Source: PVC group bacterium (GTDB lineage: Bacteria; Verrucomicrobiota; Kiritimatiellia; CAIKKV01; CAITUY01). From it: DNA of 64,000 nucleotides. The stretch covers positions 1-64,000 of the forward strand of contig CAMBRF010000008.1 in the NCBI GenBank assembly GCA_945870225.1. Reading direction: 5' to 3'. Within the stretch, counting starts at the first letter, position 1. The number at the start of each line of letters is the position of its first letter. Shown here in pieces: positions 32,025-45,506 of the stretch. The position numbers were made by a program, and so were the translations under genes. Under the pieces are notes generated by a model. That model was not told the DNA's origin. It saw only the letters and a program-made list of their open reading frames with translations, and made no database searches.

Positions 32025-33905
32025 ATGGAAACAACCGCACATCATCCCAAACGCAAGTTGTTTGCGCTCAGTCTGGCGGCCTTGGGCGTCGTTTACGGCG
32101 ATATCGGGACCAGTCCCCTTTACGCTTTCCGCCTTTGCTTCAACGAAGCGACCCCACCCACGGAAGCGTCGATCCTGGGTGTGCTGTCGCTGATTTTCTG
32201 GTCCCTGGCCGGCCTCATCACCCTGAAATACCTGACTCTGGTCCTGCGCGCCGACAACCGCGGCGAGGGCGGCATCCTGGCCCTCATGGCGCTGGTCCGT
32301 CGCAGCGACCGCCCGGCGACCGCCCTGGGCACCAAAGTGATTGTCGCTTTCGGCCTGTTTGGCGCCGCCCTGCTCTACGGTGACGGCCTGATCACACCCG
32401 CCATATCCGTATTAAGCGCCGTTGAAGGACTTCAGGTGGCCGCCCCGAACCTACGGGGGTGGGTAGTCCCTCTGGCCCTGATCGTCCTCGTTGGCCTTTT
32501 CTGGGCCCAGAAATACGGGACGCAACGGGTGGGAACGGTCTTCGGCCCGATCATGGCCGTCTGGTTTGTCATCATCGCCTGGCTGGGACTCCGCAACATT
32601 GTGCAGATGCCCGGCGTGCTGGCCGCCATCAACCCCGCCCACGCGGTGGCCTTCTTCGTTGATCATCGGTTCCACGCCTTCGTCACCATGGGTACGGTGT
32701 TCCTGTGCATGACGGGCGGCGAGGATCTCTATCTGGACATGGGCCATTTCGGCCGCCAGCCCATCCGCATCGGCTGGTTCACGTTCGTGTTGCCCTCCCT
32801 GCTAATGAACTACTTTGGCCAGGGCGCCTACCTCCTGCAGCATCCGCAGGAGGTCGACAACCTTTTCTACCGCCTGGCCCCCACGTGGTCCCTTTACCCG
32901 CTGGTCATCCTGGCCACCGCCGCCACGGTCATCGCCTCGCAGGCCGTCATCTCCGGAGCGTTCTCGCTCAGCCGCCAAGCCATGCAACTCGGCTACTGTC
33001 CGCGCCAGGCGATCGTGCACACGTCCGAAGACACCATTGGACAGGTCTACCTGCCGGCGGTGAACGGGATGCTGCTCGTCGGGACGGTCGCGCTTGTGCT
33101 CGGGTTCCGCCACTCCGACAGTCTGGCGGGAGCCTACGGTCTGGCGGTCTCGATGACGATGATGTTGACCACCATCATGATGACCATCTTCATGCACCGC
33201 CAGTGGCACTGGCATCCGGCTCTGGTGGCCCTGATTATGGCCCCCATCTTCGCCTTGGACGCCACATTCTTTGCCTCCAACATCCTGAAAATTCCCTATG
33301 GGGGCTGGGTGGGACTGAGCGTCGCCATCGTGATGTTCACCATGATGATCACCTGGCACCGCGGCCGTTTCCTGCTCAGCCGCAAGCTGGCCGATGAGAG
33401 TCTTCCCTTGGACGCCTTTATTCAGGAAGTGGGCCGCAAGCCGCCACTGAGAGTCTCAGGTACGGCCGTATTCCTGACCGGCAATGCCGACATCGTGCCG
33501 CGAACCCTGCTTCACAACTACAAGCACAACAAGGTGTTGCATGATAACATCGTGCTGCTGCGCGTGATGAACGAGGAAGTGCCGCGTATCCCGGAGGCTG
33601 AGCGGGTGACCATCGAACGTCTCGAGGCTGGCGTAACGCGCATTGTCGCGCGTTACGGATTCAGCGAGGACCCCAATTTGGCCGCCCTGCTACGCCACCT
33701 GAAAATCGAGGGATTGGAACTCGAACCGATGAAGTGCACGTTCTTCCTCGGGCGCGTTACGCTGGTCCTGGGATCCGGCTCGAACATGCTTCCCTGGCGC
33801 AAGCATCTCTTCGCCTTCCTGGCACGCAACTCACTGGACGCCTTCAAGTTCTTCCACCTGCCGCCCAACCGCATCATCGAGATCGGCGTACAGGTCAAGT
33901 TGTAG
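32025..33905 (+). CDS. kup: Kup-type potassium transporter
   Basis: 626 residues, the usual length of KUP/HAK/KT proteins. The N-terminus 'LFALSLAALGVVYGDIGTSPLYAF' is diagnostic. About twelve membrane helices follow, then a cytoplasmic C-terminal domain ('FLTGNADIVPRTLLHNYKHNKVLHDNIVLL'). It imports K+, probably with protons, across the inner membrane. The start at 32025 fits the family; in-frame codons upstream encode unlike sequence. No clear ribosome binding site was seen. Convergent with the AI-2E-family gene by nine bases. Confidence 0.95.
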   Translation: METTAHHPKRKLFALSLAALGVVYGDIGTSPLYAFRLCFNEATPPTEASILGVLSLIFWSLAGLITLKYLTLVLRADNRGEGGILALMALVRRSDRPATALGTKVIVAFGLFGAALLYGDGLITPAISVLSAVEGLQVAAPNLRGWVVPLALIVLVGLFWAQKYGTQRVGTVFGPIMAVWFVIIAWLGLRNIVQMPGVLAAINPAHAVAFFVDHRFHAFVTMGTVFLCMTGGEDLYLDMGHFGRQPIRIGWFTFVLPSLLMNYFGQGAYLLQHPQEVDNLFYRLAPTWSLYPLVILATAATVIASQAVISGAFSLSRQAMQLGYCPRQAIVHTSEDTIGQVYLPAVNGMLLVGTVALVLGFRHSDSLAGAYGLAVSMTMMLTTIMMTIFMHRQWHWHPALVALIMAPIFALDATFFASNILKIPYGGWVGLSVAIVMFTMMITWHRGRFLLSRKLADESLPLDAFIQEVGRKPPLRVSGTAVFLTGNADIVPRTLLHNYKHNKVLHDNIVLLRVMNEEVPRIPEAERVTIERLEAGVTRIVARYGFSEDPNLAALLRHLKIEGLELEPMKCTFFLGRVTLVLGSGSNMLPWRKHLFAFLARNSLDAFKFFHLPPNRIIEIGVQVKL

Positions 33906-33913
33906 GAAGCCAG

Positions 33914-35005
33914 TCAGGGTTGACCGTCAAAAGGCACTTCTGATGGCCCCGCCTCCGGCACCCGATGGCGGCCGGTAAATTCCCGCAATAGCGCATACCC
34001 GACGGAGAGAAGGACCGGGCCCAGGAAAAGGCCGATAAAGCCAAACGCCAGCACCCCGCCGATCACCCCCAGTAGAACAATAACAAACGGCAGATTCGAG
34101 CCCCGGCTGATCAGATACGGCCGGACAAGATTGTCGATACCGCTGATGACAAGGAAGCCCCAGACCGCCAGAAACACGCCCCACCCGAATTGACCCGCAT
34201 GGAACAGCCACAAGACGGCCGGCACCCAGACAAATGGCGGCCCCGCCGGAATCAGCGCCATGACAAACGTTAACAGCCCCAGCAGGAACGGCGAGGGCAC
34301 CCCAGCCATCCAAAACCCCAGCGCTGCGGCAATCGCCTGCGCCAGCGCGGTGCCAATGATGCCATAGACAACACTGCGGACCGTGCTGCCCGCAACCTGC
34401 AGAAGGCGCTGCGAGACATCGCCCGCAATCCGTTGGGCTCCGGCGGCGATCCGCGCCGTCACCCGCTCTCCATCCCGATAAAACACAAACACGATTACCA
34501 CGCTCAGCACCAGTTGCATAATGCCCTTGGCGAAATCAATACCGTGCGTCAACAGCCACTTGCCCGCCCCTAGACCGGCGGTCTTCAGCGTGTTTGATAT
34601 CCAACCCGTGTCCTGAGCGAACCCCGGCCAGGCGCGTTCAGCCGCCGGCCCGATCCACGGCAGCCCTCCGACCCACCGGGGAGCCGTAAGGGGTAATCCA
34701 CCTTGCAGAATACGGAACAGCTCTTCCAAGCGCGAAACGTTCTCCGCCAAGGTAACCCCTGCCACCACGAACGGCAGGACCATAACCAGGGCAATCAGGG
34801 TGGTCATGACCAGGGCGGCCAAAACCCGTCGCCCCCCCATCCATCTCTCCAACCGCAATAACAGCGGCCAGGTTGTGTACGAGAGTACGGTGGCCCACAG
34901 AATCGCGGAGACAAAGGGGCGCAGCACCACGAGGCACCCCACCGCCAGCAGCGTCATGGCCACAATGGCCGCCACCGCCTCGATCCGGTTTGTGGTTTTG
35001 ATCAT
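33914..35005 (-). CDS. AI-2E/PerM family membrane transporter
   Basis: 363 residues, about eight membrane helices, AI-2E_transport family ('GVLAFGFIGLFLGPVLLSVGYALLREF' near the C-terminus is the family signature, as are 'PFVWVPAVLWLF' and 'GNLVRPYLI'-like 'DNLVRPYLISRGSNLP'). Family members export autoinducers or act as Na+/H+ antiporters; no specific substrate can be read. AGAAGGGG lies upstream of the start codon. Confidence 0.92.
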   Translation of the reverse strand: MIKTTNRIEAVAAIVAMTLLAVGCLVVLRPFVSAILWATVLSYTTWPLLLRLERWMGGRRVLAALVMTTLIALVMVLPFVVAGVTLAENVSRLEELFRILQGGLPLTAPRWVGGLPWIGPAAERAWPGFAQDTGWISNTLKTAGLGAGKWLLTHGIDFAKGIMQLVLSVVIVFVFYRDGERVTARIAAGAQRIAGDVSQRLLQVAGSTVRSVVYGIIGTALAQAIAAALGFWMAGVPSPFLLGLLTFVMALIPAGPPFVWVPAVLWLFHAGQFGWGVFLAVWGFLVISGIDNLVRPYLISRGSNLPFVIVLLGVIGGVLAFGFIGLFLGPVLLSVGYALLREFTGRHRVPEAGPSEVPFDGQP

Positions 35006-35094
35006 ACTGTAAAAGTCCCCTTCTAATAACGTGACACACCCAAGTCACTCAAGGCTAGGGAGCGGCGACGGCCCCGTCAACAAAAACCCGCCTG

Positions 35095-35153
35095 CAGGAA
35101 ACTCGCTGAAAAAAGGCACAGAATAAGCCTTTTCTGTTAACCTGCGTTTCCTG
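35095..35153 (+). promoter_or_regulatory. Nested inverted repeats upstream of the HIT gene
   Basis: Outer arms CAGGAAAC (35095-35102) and GTTTCCTG (35146-35153) enclose inner arms AAAAGGC (35111-35117) and GCCTTTT (35127-35133). The structure ends about 33 bases before the HIT start codon. It could be a leader structure or an old intercistronic element. Confidence 0.45.
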
Positions 35154-35186
35154 TAAATTGCCGGGTCAGATAAGGAGAGGTGTCAT

Positions 35187-35606
35187 ATGAGCCAGGATTG
35201 TGTGTTCTGTAAAATCGTACGGGGCGAACTGCCAGCCGCCAAGGTCTTTGAAGATAACGAAGTGCTGGCCTTTATGGATATCAACCCTGTTATGAAGGGG
35301 CATACCCTCGTCATTCCCAAGGCCCACCATGACCCCATCACCAAGACCCCTCCTAAAATGCTGAGGAAACTCATCACGCTCGTGCAGCGGATCGCCCGGG
35401 CCCAGGTCGCGGCCCTGCAGGCCGACGGCATCAACGTCTCCCAGGCCAACGGCGTGACCGCCGGCCAGATTGTGCCGCATATTCACTTTCACGTCATTCC
35501 GCGCTTCGCCTCCAACGAACCGCACCGCAACTGGACTCCCGCGACGTATGATTCCCCCGAGGAAATGAACGACTACGCCGAGCGGATCAAGCAGGCCTTG
35601 ACTTAA
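35187..35606 (+). CDS. HIT family nucleotide-binding hydrolase
   Basis: 139 residues, small cytoplasmic HIT protein of the HinT type. N-terminal 'DCVFCKIVRGELPAAKVFEDNEVLAFMDINPVMKGHTLVIPK' is typical, and the catalytic HxHxH triad is 'PHIHFHVIPR'. HinT-type proteins hydrolyse nucleoside phosphoramidates such as AMP-lysine. AGGAGAGG precedes the ATG. Confidence 0.94.
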   Translation: MSQDCVFCKIVRGELPAAKVFEDNEVLAFMDINPVMKGHTLVIPKAHHDPITKTPPKMLRKLITLVQRIARAQVAALQADGINVSQANGVTAGQIVPHIHFHVIPRFASNEPHRNWTPATYDSPEEMNDYAERIKQALT

Positions 35607-35637
35607 GGTCCTGACCGGGGCCTGCCGGACTCACCCT

Positions 35638-36098
35638 ATGAAACAACAACCCCTGGAAAAAGTTTTTGCCCGGCTCGTGCAGGAGGACCCGCGCTATCCG
35701 GTGGAGGCCTACCTGTTTCTACGCGAGGCCCTGGACTTCACCATGCGCCTGATGAGCAAGCCGGAGAACGGCCCCGGCCGCCATGTCAGCGGGCAGGAAC
35801 TCCTTGAAGGGATCCGCCAGTTCGCCCTGCAGGAATTCGGTCCCGTCACCGCCACCGTTCTCCGCACCTGGGGCCTGACCCGCACCGAGGATTTCGGCGA
35901 AATGGTCTTCAATCTCGTCAACCGGGGACTGCTCGGCAAAACCGAACAGGACCGCAAGGAGGATTTTTCCGGCGGATACGATTTCCGTACGGCGTTCGAA
36001 TCGCCCTTTCTACCCAGGGAGGCCCGCCAGGAGACGCCCCCGGCGGCTCCCCGTAAAAAAGCTGCCCGCATCCGCCGCACTCAACCCCACCCCAAACC

Positions 36099-36102
<4 letters not shown>
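35638..36102 (+). CDS. Minf_1886 family protein
   Basis: 154 residues. Helical N-terminal domain 'RYPVEAYLFLREALDFTMR' and 'HVSGQELLEGIRQFALQEFGPVTATVLRTWGLTRTEDFGEMVFNLVNRGLLGKTEQD', which I recognise as the small conserved family named after Minf_1886, common in PVC bacteria and of unknown function. The C-terminal 40 residues are disordered and basic. The stop overlaps the start of the next gene (ATGA). Confidence 0.85.
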
Positions 36103-41246
<5,144 letters not shown>

Positions 41247-41258
41247 CGCCCGATCCGA

Positions 41259-42047
41259 CTACAGCCCCATTCCGGCCAGATAGTCGAAGCTCGACCGAAC
41301 GCAATCGAACGGATCCCGTTGGCAGGTGTCCTGTTCCACCGCATACCAGCAAACCCCTGCCGCTTCACAAGCCGGAATGATATGAGCCCAATCCATGTTC
41401 CCCTCACCGATGGGGGCCATGACCGGGCCTGCGGCAATAACTTCCTTGTCCTTCAGATGGATGACGGGCAGGCGACCGTGGCACCGTTCAACCACGCGGG
41501 CACAGTTGAACCCGGCATTCTCAACCCAATAGAGATCCATTTCCAAAAACAGGTCCGGCCCGCCCTCTTCAATCAGGATGTTCTCCAAGCTTCCACGTTT
41601 TTCGCCGGGGAACCGCATGAACTCATGACTGTGATTGTGATGACCAAAGCGGATGCCGGCCGCCTTGAGCTTGGCGATGACCGGACGGGCATCACTCAAC
41701 CAGCGACGATACCCTTCCGGGGTATTACCGTAGTCGGCGGGAACGCCACCAATGGCCGCATAATCGCAACCCAGTTCCTTGTGAAGCTCAATTTCACGCT
41801 CGGTCGCCGTCATCAGATCGCCCCACCCCCGGTGCGTGGCGATGCACTTCAGACTGTTGTCATCGAGCATCTTGCGAACCTCGCGGGCGGAGACCTCCTG
41901 GCCAAGGCAGGCGACCGCCGAGACCTGAACCGCAGGATAACCCATGCGAGCAATGCGCGCCAAAGTCTCGGACAGGTCCTTCCCCGTCTTCGTAAAATCG
42001 CGCAACGTGTACAATTGAACCGCCAGTTTCGATCCACGCTTTTTCAT
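41259..42047 (-). CDS. Sugar phosphate isomerase/epimerase (TIM barrel)
   Basis: 262 residues, xylose-isomerase-like/AP-endonuclease-2 fold. 'AVQLYTLRDF', 'GHHNHSHEFM', 'LEMDLYWVENAG' and 'VIHLKDKE' carry the usual metal-binding acids and histidines. Substrate unknown. An ATG six bases upstream directly touches the AGAAGGAG site; the second ATG at 42047 has proper spacing and is preferred. Monocistronic. Confidence 0.9.
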   Translation of the reverse strand: MKKRGSKLAVQLYTLRDFTKTGKDLSETLARIARMGYPAVQVSAVACLGQEVSAREVRKMLDDNSLKCIATHRGWGDLMTATEREIELHKELGCDYAAIGGVPADYGNTPEGYRRWLSDARPVIAKLKAAGIRFGHHNHSHEFMRFPGEKRGSLENILIEEGGPDLFLEMDLYWVENAGFNCARVVERCHGRLPVIHLKDKEVIAAGPVMAPIGEGNMDWAHIIPACEAAGVCWYAVEQDTCQRDPFDCVRSSFDYLAGMGL

Positions 42048-42149
42048 ACCCATCTCCTTCTAAATTTGAGGCGACACCGTCGTCCACTCTTCGTGCCGAA
42101 AACCCACACCATACCAGCCTGCCCGTCGGTTTCAAGCAAGGAGGGGAGG

Positions 42150-43025
42150 CTACGGCTCCCTTTTCCTGATTTCCAGATCACCGAACACAATGTCATTTCC
42201 GCTCACGCGATCGGACATGGCGAGAACTTTCCCCTTGCTGGTGATAATACAACTATGCCCTCGTCCGGGCCAGTTTTGGGTAACTGACTGACTCGACCAA
42301 TTTGCCGCCACCACATCAAACCCATAGGGAATCACGGCTTTCTCAGGAAAAGACTTTCCGAACCATTTCGCTTCATTGGGTCCGTACCATCCCACTGAGT
42401 AGAGGACGATATCAGCTCCCTGCCTGGCCAGAAGGGGCGGCAAACGATGGAAGTCGTAACAGATCATGAGCCCGATCCTGCCGTATTCAGTTTTGACCAC
42501 TTGAACCGGCAGATTTCCCGGCGTGCACCAGTTTGAGTCACCCGGCGTCCAAAGGCATTTCTTTCGATGGTGCGCGACCATAGTCCCGTTCGGCGCCAGC
42601 AATACCTGAGAATTATAGAACCCATTGGTTGCCTTCTCGATGATCCCCACGCAAAGGTATAGCTTCAACTCCTCCGCAAGTTGAGCGAACCGCTTTGTCA
42701 TGGGACCGGGAATCGACTCAGCCACCGCGCTCACACCCATCTTGGATCCATCCTCTGTGGACCAACTGGTCCAGGTCTCAGGATCGAGGTAACCCTGCAC
42801 CGCGCATTCCGGCAAGACGACAATCTTCGCCCCCCCTGCGGCTGCCCGGTGAATAAGGTTGGTAATGTTGCGGACATTTTCCTCTGTCCTCCCCATGACG
42901 GATGAGCATTGAATGGCAGCAACACGCACCGTCCCTGTCGAGATTGCCAACGCAGCCCCGGCATGCACCAACAGCAGCACCAGAGCAATCCCTGTTCGCC
43001 CCCAGTTTGAGCCCCTTCGATTCAC
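42150..43025 (-). CDS. Exported carbon-nitrogen hydrolase (nitrilase superfamily)
   Basis: 291 residues with a signal peptide ('GIALVLLLVHAGAALA'). Catalytic triad visible: Glu in 'VVLPECAVQGYL', Lys in 'HHRKKCLWTPGD', Cys in 'IGLMICYDFHRLPP'. Nitrilase-superfamily enzymes cleave amides or nitriles; an exported member is less common. I chose GTG at 43025 because GGAGG lies five bases upstream; the longer frame from 43052 would put the ribosome site inside the gene. Confidence 0.88.
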   Translation of the reverse strand: MNRRGSNWGRTGIALVLLLVHAGAALAISTGTVRVAAIQCSSVMGRTEENVRNITNLIHRAAAGGAKIVVLPECAVQGYLDPETWTSWSTEDGSKMGVSAVAESIPGPMTKRFAQLAEELKLYLCVGIIEKATNGFYNSQVLLAPNGTMVAHHRKKCLWTPGDSNWCTPGNLPVQVVKTEYGRIGLMICYDFHRLPPLLARQGADIVLYSVGWYGPNEAKWFGKSFPEKAVIPYGFDVVAANWSSQSVTQNWPGRGHSCIITSKGKVLAMSDRVSGNDIVFGDLEIRKREP

Positions 43026-43234
43026 ATAACCTCCGCAACTATAACTGAACACAACTTACGCACACCACCATACGACTCCCCGTCTATCATATCCGGAAGG
43101 CGCGATATACCCGAAAATGGAGAACGGGCGCATGTGGCGCATGTGGGTTCCGTAGGGCTTGTGATGTGCTGACGGGGAGGAGTTAGAGGCATCAGAACAC
43201 GCCTTTTCCCTCTGCGCCCCTCTCCCAAGACGGG

Positions 43235-43310
43235 TTGCGCACATTTCAGATGTGGCTTGCCCGCCGGAGCCTTGGCGCAGGTGGGTCTTCCGCATCTGAA
43301 ATGTGCGCAA
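43235..43310. repeat. 76-bp element: 18-bp perfect inverted repeats around a GC-rich hairpin
   Basis: Left arm TTGCGCACATTTCAGATG (43235-43252), right arm its exact complement (43293-43310). The 40-base centre contains a hairpin CCCGCC ... GGTGGG with an inner GCC-TT-GGC. In one minus-strand frame the centre reads 'LRQGSGGQAT', a phrase I remember as recurring in predicted proteins of unrelated environmental genomes, which suggests a small mobile palindrome. I could not check this. Confidence 0.65.
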
Positions 43311-43513
43311 CATTCTGCCTTTCTTCTCCGTGTTTCCGTGTCTCAAGCCGCAGGCGGGTGGTGAATCCTTCATCTTGTCCTCAAGCAGAACGGCGAGAAT
43401 AACCCTGCGGAGATCACAGGCACCAGTAATGAATCTCCGCTTCGGAAAAGAGAACGAAAATGGCGGACAGCTTGCACAAAATGAAGCCTGAGCGGAAATT
43501 ATCGCAAGAGCCC

Positions 43514-43541
43514 TTGCATTTCCTAGGAAATATGCAATATT
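43514..43541 (+). promoter_or_regulatory. Possible sigma-70 type promoter of the HU gene
   Basis: TTGCAT (43514-43519), 16-base spacer, AATATT (43536-43541), about 60 bases before the HU start codon. Judged by eye only. Confidence 0.4.
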
Positions 43542-43601
43542 CCTCTTCCATTGAGGGCAGCCATGCTGGTCTGCCCCGAATAAACCATAGGAGTTCATCA
43601 A

Positions 43602-43883
43602 ATGGCGAAGGCAATGACGAAGAGTCAGATCGTGGCGGGCGTGGCGGAAGCAACCGAAATCACCAAGAAGCAGGCCGTTTTGGTCCTCGAGACCCTGGCG
43701 GGTCTGGCTTACAAGAATGCCAAGAACGGCTTCACCGTTCCCGGCTTGGGCAAACTGGTTTTGGTGAACCGCAAGGCTCGCATGGGCCGCAATCCCGCGA
43801 CCGGCGAGACGATCAAGATCAAGGCCAAGCGCGTGGTTAAGTTCCGCGTCGCCAAGGCTTGCAAGGATGCCATCCTGGGCTAA
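43602..43883 (+). CDS. hup: HU family DNA-binding protein
   Basis: 93 residues, basic histone-like protein. 'MTKSQIVAGVAEATEITKKQAVLVLETL' is the dimerisation helix pair, and 'VPGLGKLVLVNRKARMGRNPATGETIKIKAKRVVKFRVAKACKDAIL' the beta-arm and C-terminal helix with the conserved 'GRNPxTGE' proline tip. It bends and compacts the nucleoid. AGGAG precedes the start, and a strong terminator follows the gene. Monocistronic. Confidence 0.95.
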   Translation: MAKAMTKSQIVAGVAEATEITKKQAVLVLETLAGLAYKNAKNGFTVPGLGKLVLVNRKARMGRNPATGETIKIKAKRVVKFRVAKACKDAILG

Positions 43884-43903
43884 TTGAGTCACAGACTCAA
43901 AGC

Positions 43904-43937
43904 AAGGCCGCCACCGTAAGGTTGCGGCCTTTTTTTT
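43904..43937 (+). terminator. Rho-independent terminator of the HU gene
   Basis: AAGGCCGC (43904-43911), 12-base loop, GCGGCCTT (43924-43931), with a run of eight T through 43937. A smaller 7-bp hairpin (43884-43900) directly follows the stop codon. Confidence 0.92.
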
Positions 43938-43972
43938 GTTACACTTAACGATACGGCTGGTGGCATCGGGGC

Positions 43973-44002
43973 AAAAAAAGGACCGCGGCCGAAGCCGCGG
44001 TC
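43973..44002 (-). terminator. Orphan minus-strand terminator
   Basis: GACCGCGGC, loop CGAA, GCCGCGGTC (43981-44002), followed on the minus strand by seven T (43973-43979). It would end transcripts coming from the right, yet no gene is recognised on the minus strand between here and 44600. Confidence 0.75.
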
Positions 44003-44599
44003 TTCTCGCGAGGATTTGCCTCCTCCGGCACCCCAGTCGGCCAGTTGTTCGAATCCTGTATGCACCCTTGGGTGCGATTCCTTTTCCAACCAACCTCAGG
44101 TCGCAATCACTAAATAGCAGGGCGCATGCCGGGGACAGGCCGTCTGACGGCTTTGACAAACACTTTGCAACTGCACTCTGAAATTTTCCGGAAATGCCGT
44201 TTTGCAGGGTTTGACAGCCGGCGCAACACCCTGTGATTGTCAACGCTTCTGCCTCAATGTCTCACAAGCTGGAACAGGCGTCTCAGAAGCGAGAAGGATT
44301 ATAAGGAAACCAAAAGACGCAGGGGGTCCAAAAAGTGAGCGGCACCTGCGAACTCCTTTCGCTCAGTGCCGCTCTGTCTCTCAGGGAGGAGATTCTGAAC
44401 GAGTTCAAATCGGGTAAGCTACTTTAGCTTTTTTTGGCCGGAAGCCGGCCTTGGCTCAGCTGTACCCGTCTCGCTCCCCACGGCCCTATTATACCGCTGT
44501 CAACTCTGTCCGTCCATGGGTCATGTTTAAGTTTTTTATTGGAAGACACGAAGCCCCTGTCTCGGACTTATGTTATTCGTTGTTCAGAGCAAGTCTTTA
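44003..44599. other. Gene-free region, possible small RNA
   Basis: About 600 bases with no convincing protein gene. A TTCGAAT near 44050 recalls a tRNA T-loop but its stem does not pair. The region lies upstream of an orphan minus-strand terminator, so it may encode a small RNA. A short hairpin GGCCGG-AAG-CCGGCC lies at 44435-44449. Confidence 0.4.
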
Positions 44600-45295
44600 T
44601 CATCGTTTTTCGACGTGCCCATCAACAAAAACCACCAGCCCAGCCCCCACACCGCCCGCTCCACGGTGCCAGCTACCGATTTCGTTCGTCGCAAACTGAG
44701 AATCCACCGAGACGAGATTCAGATTCCGATCATCACCAAACAGGACCGTGTTAACGGGTGTTTTTATAGCCAACATGCTCGCGCCGCTGACAGCGGAATT
44801 CATCGAGTAGCTCCTCACCGGAACGTTAACCAGGCACACATTTTTCTGGCCAAATGTTGGGCATAAATAAACATTCTTTTCTCCAACAAGGCTCCATAAA
44901 CTCCCATTCGTAATACATGCGGTTCCCAGCTTGGCAGCTGTGGCATCCTGCCAGGCATAAGTGCCGTCGATTGGTTTGCCGCCCCCGACTGTATCACCGG
45001 GGGATCCAGACCATGCTGCCCACGCCACCCATCCATGCGAATGCGTCCATAATGTCCCTTCGCTGTTGCCACTCCAAGAGCTAACTGCCGGCGGCAGCGA
45101 ACCTGCCCCGCCTCCCGCATAATTCAGCGCGGCCAACTGCAAATGATGTAGATTGGCAGCACACCGGGTGGCCCGCCCTAACTCTTTCGCTCTGCTGAGG
45201 GCCGGCATCAGAATGGCCGCCAGCGTCATGATTACCCCAATAACGACCAGCAACTCAACCAAAGTAAACGCAACGCATTTGATTCGCCTGCTCAT
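44600..45295 (-). CDS. Prepilin-like protein with an 'FVDGH' C-terminus
   Basis: 231 residues. Prepilin leader 'MSRRIKCVAFTLVELLVVIGVIMTLAAILMPAL' (Phe +1, Glu +5, then the hydrophobic helix), as in type II pseudopilins. The C-terminus 'IGSWHRGAGGVGAGLVVFVDGHVEKR' matches the H-X-DGH style tail common in PVC prepilin-like proteins. Many such proteins per genome are known in planctomycetes and relatives; functions are unclear. AGAGG precedes the ATG at 45295. It is divergent from the giant repeat protein gene. Confidence 0.88.
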   Translation of the reverse strand: MSRRIKCVAFTLVELLVVIGVIMTLAAILMPALSRAKELGRATRCAANLHHLQLAALNYAGGGAGSLPPAVSSWSGNSEGTLWTHSHGWVAWAAWSGSPGDTVGGGKPIDGTYAWQDATAAKLGTACITNGSLWSLVGEKNVYLCPTFGQKNVCLVNVPVRSYSMNSAVSGASMLAIKTPVNTVLFGDDRNLNLVSVDSQFATNEIGSWHRGAGGVGAGLVVFVDGHVEKR

Positions 45296-45327
45296 GTTCA
45301 ACCTCTGATGCTCTGATTTTAATGGAG

Positions 45328-45347
45328 GGTCGCGCTCTGTCGCGACC
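45328..45347. repeat. Perfect hairpin in the leader of the prepilin-like gene
   Basis: GGTCGCG, 6-base loop, CGCGACC, located about 33 bases upstream of the prepilin start codon at 45295. Similar in size and GC content to the other start-proximal palindromes, but a different sequence. Confidence 0.5.
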
Positions 45348-45453
45348 ACTCTCCGACTTAGACAGACCCAAACCAGCTTCCTGCACTTGTCAGCACCTTA
45401 TTCCTTGCAGCTTTCCTTGACAATATCTTTACACCGCCCTGCCCCGAATCGCC

Positions 45454-45483
45454 TTGTCCGAAACACCCTGTTTCGGCTATTAT
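45454..45483 (+). promoter_or_regulatory. Predicted promoter of the giant gene with an operator-like inverted repeat
   Basis: TTGTCC (45454-45459), 18-base spacer, TATTAT (45478-45483), about 24 bases upstream of the start codon. A perfect inverted repeat CCGAAACA-CCC-TGTTTCGG (45458-45476) fills the spacer, where a repressor would block RNA polymerase. Confidence 0.6.
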
Positions 45484-45506
45484 ATAGGCCAAGAAGGAAT
45501 GGAATT

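Larger units (their letters stand above)
43026..43601. other. Intergenic region with an inverted-repeat element
   Basis: About 575 bases between divergent genes. It holds the 76-base inverted-repeat element at 43235-43310 and, at its right end, the likely HU promoter. Long open frames cross it antisense to the HU gene but have no start signal or family. The rest shows nothing I can name. Confidence 0.5.

Noticed and set aside
44030-44080. A tRNA-like TTCGAAT motif
   Set aside because: The bases flanking it do not form a T-stem and no acceptor, D or anticodon arms are found on either strand.
43056-44243. A 395-codon open frame on the minus strand across the HU gene
   Set aside because: It is antisense to a certain HU gene and its terminator, has no ribosome site and no recognisable domains; a by-product of GC-rich sequence.
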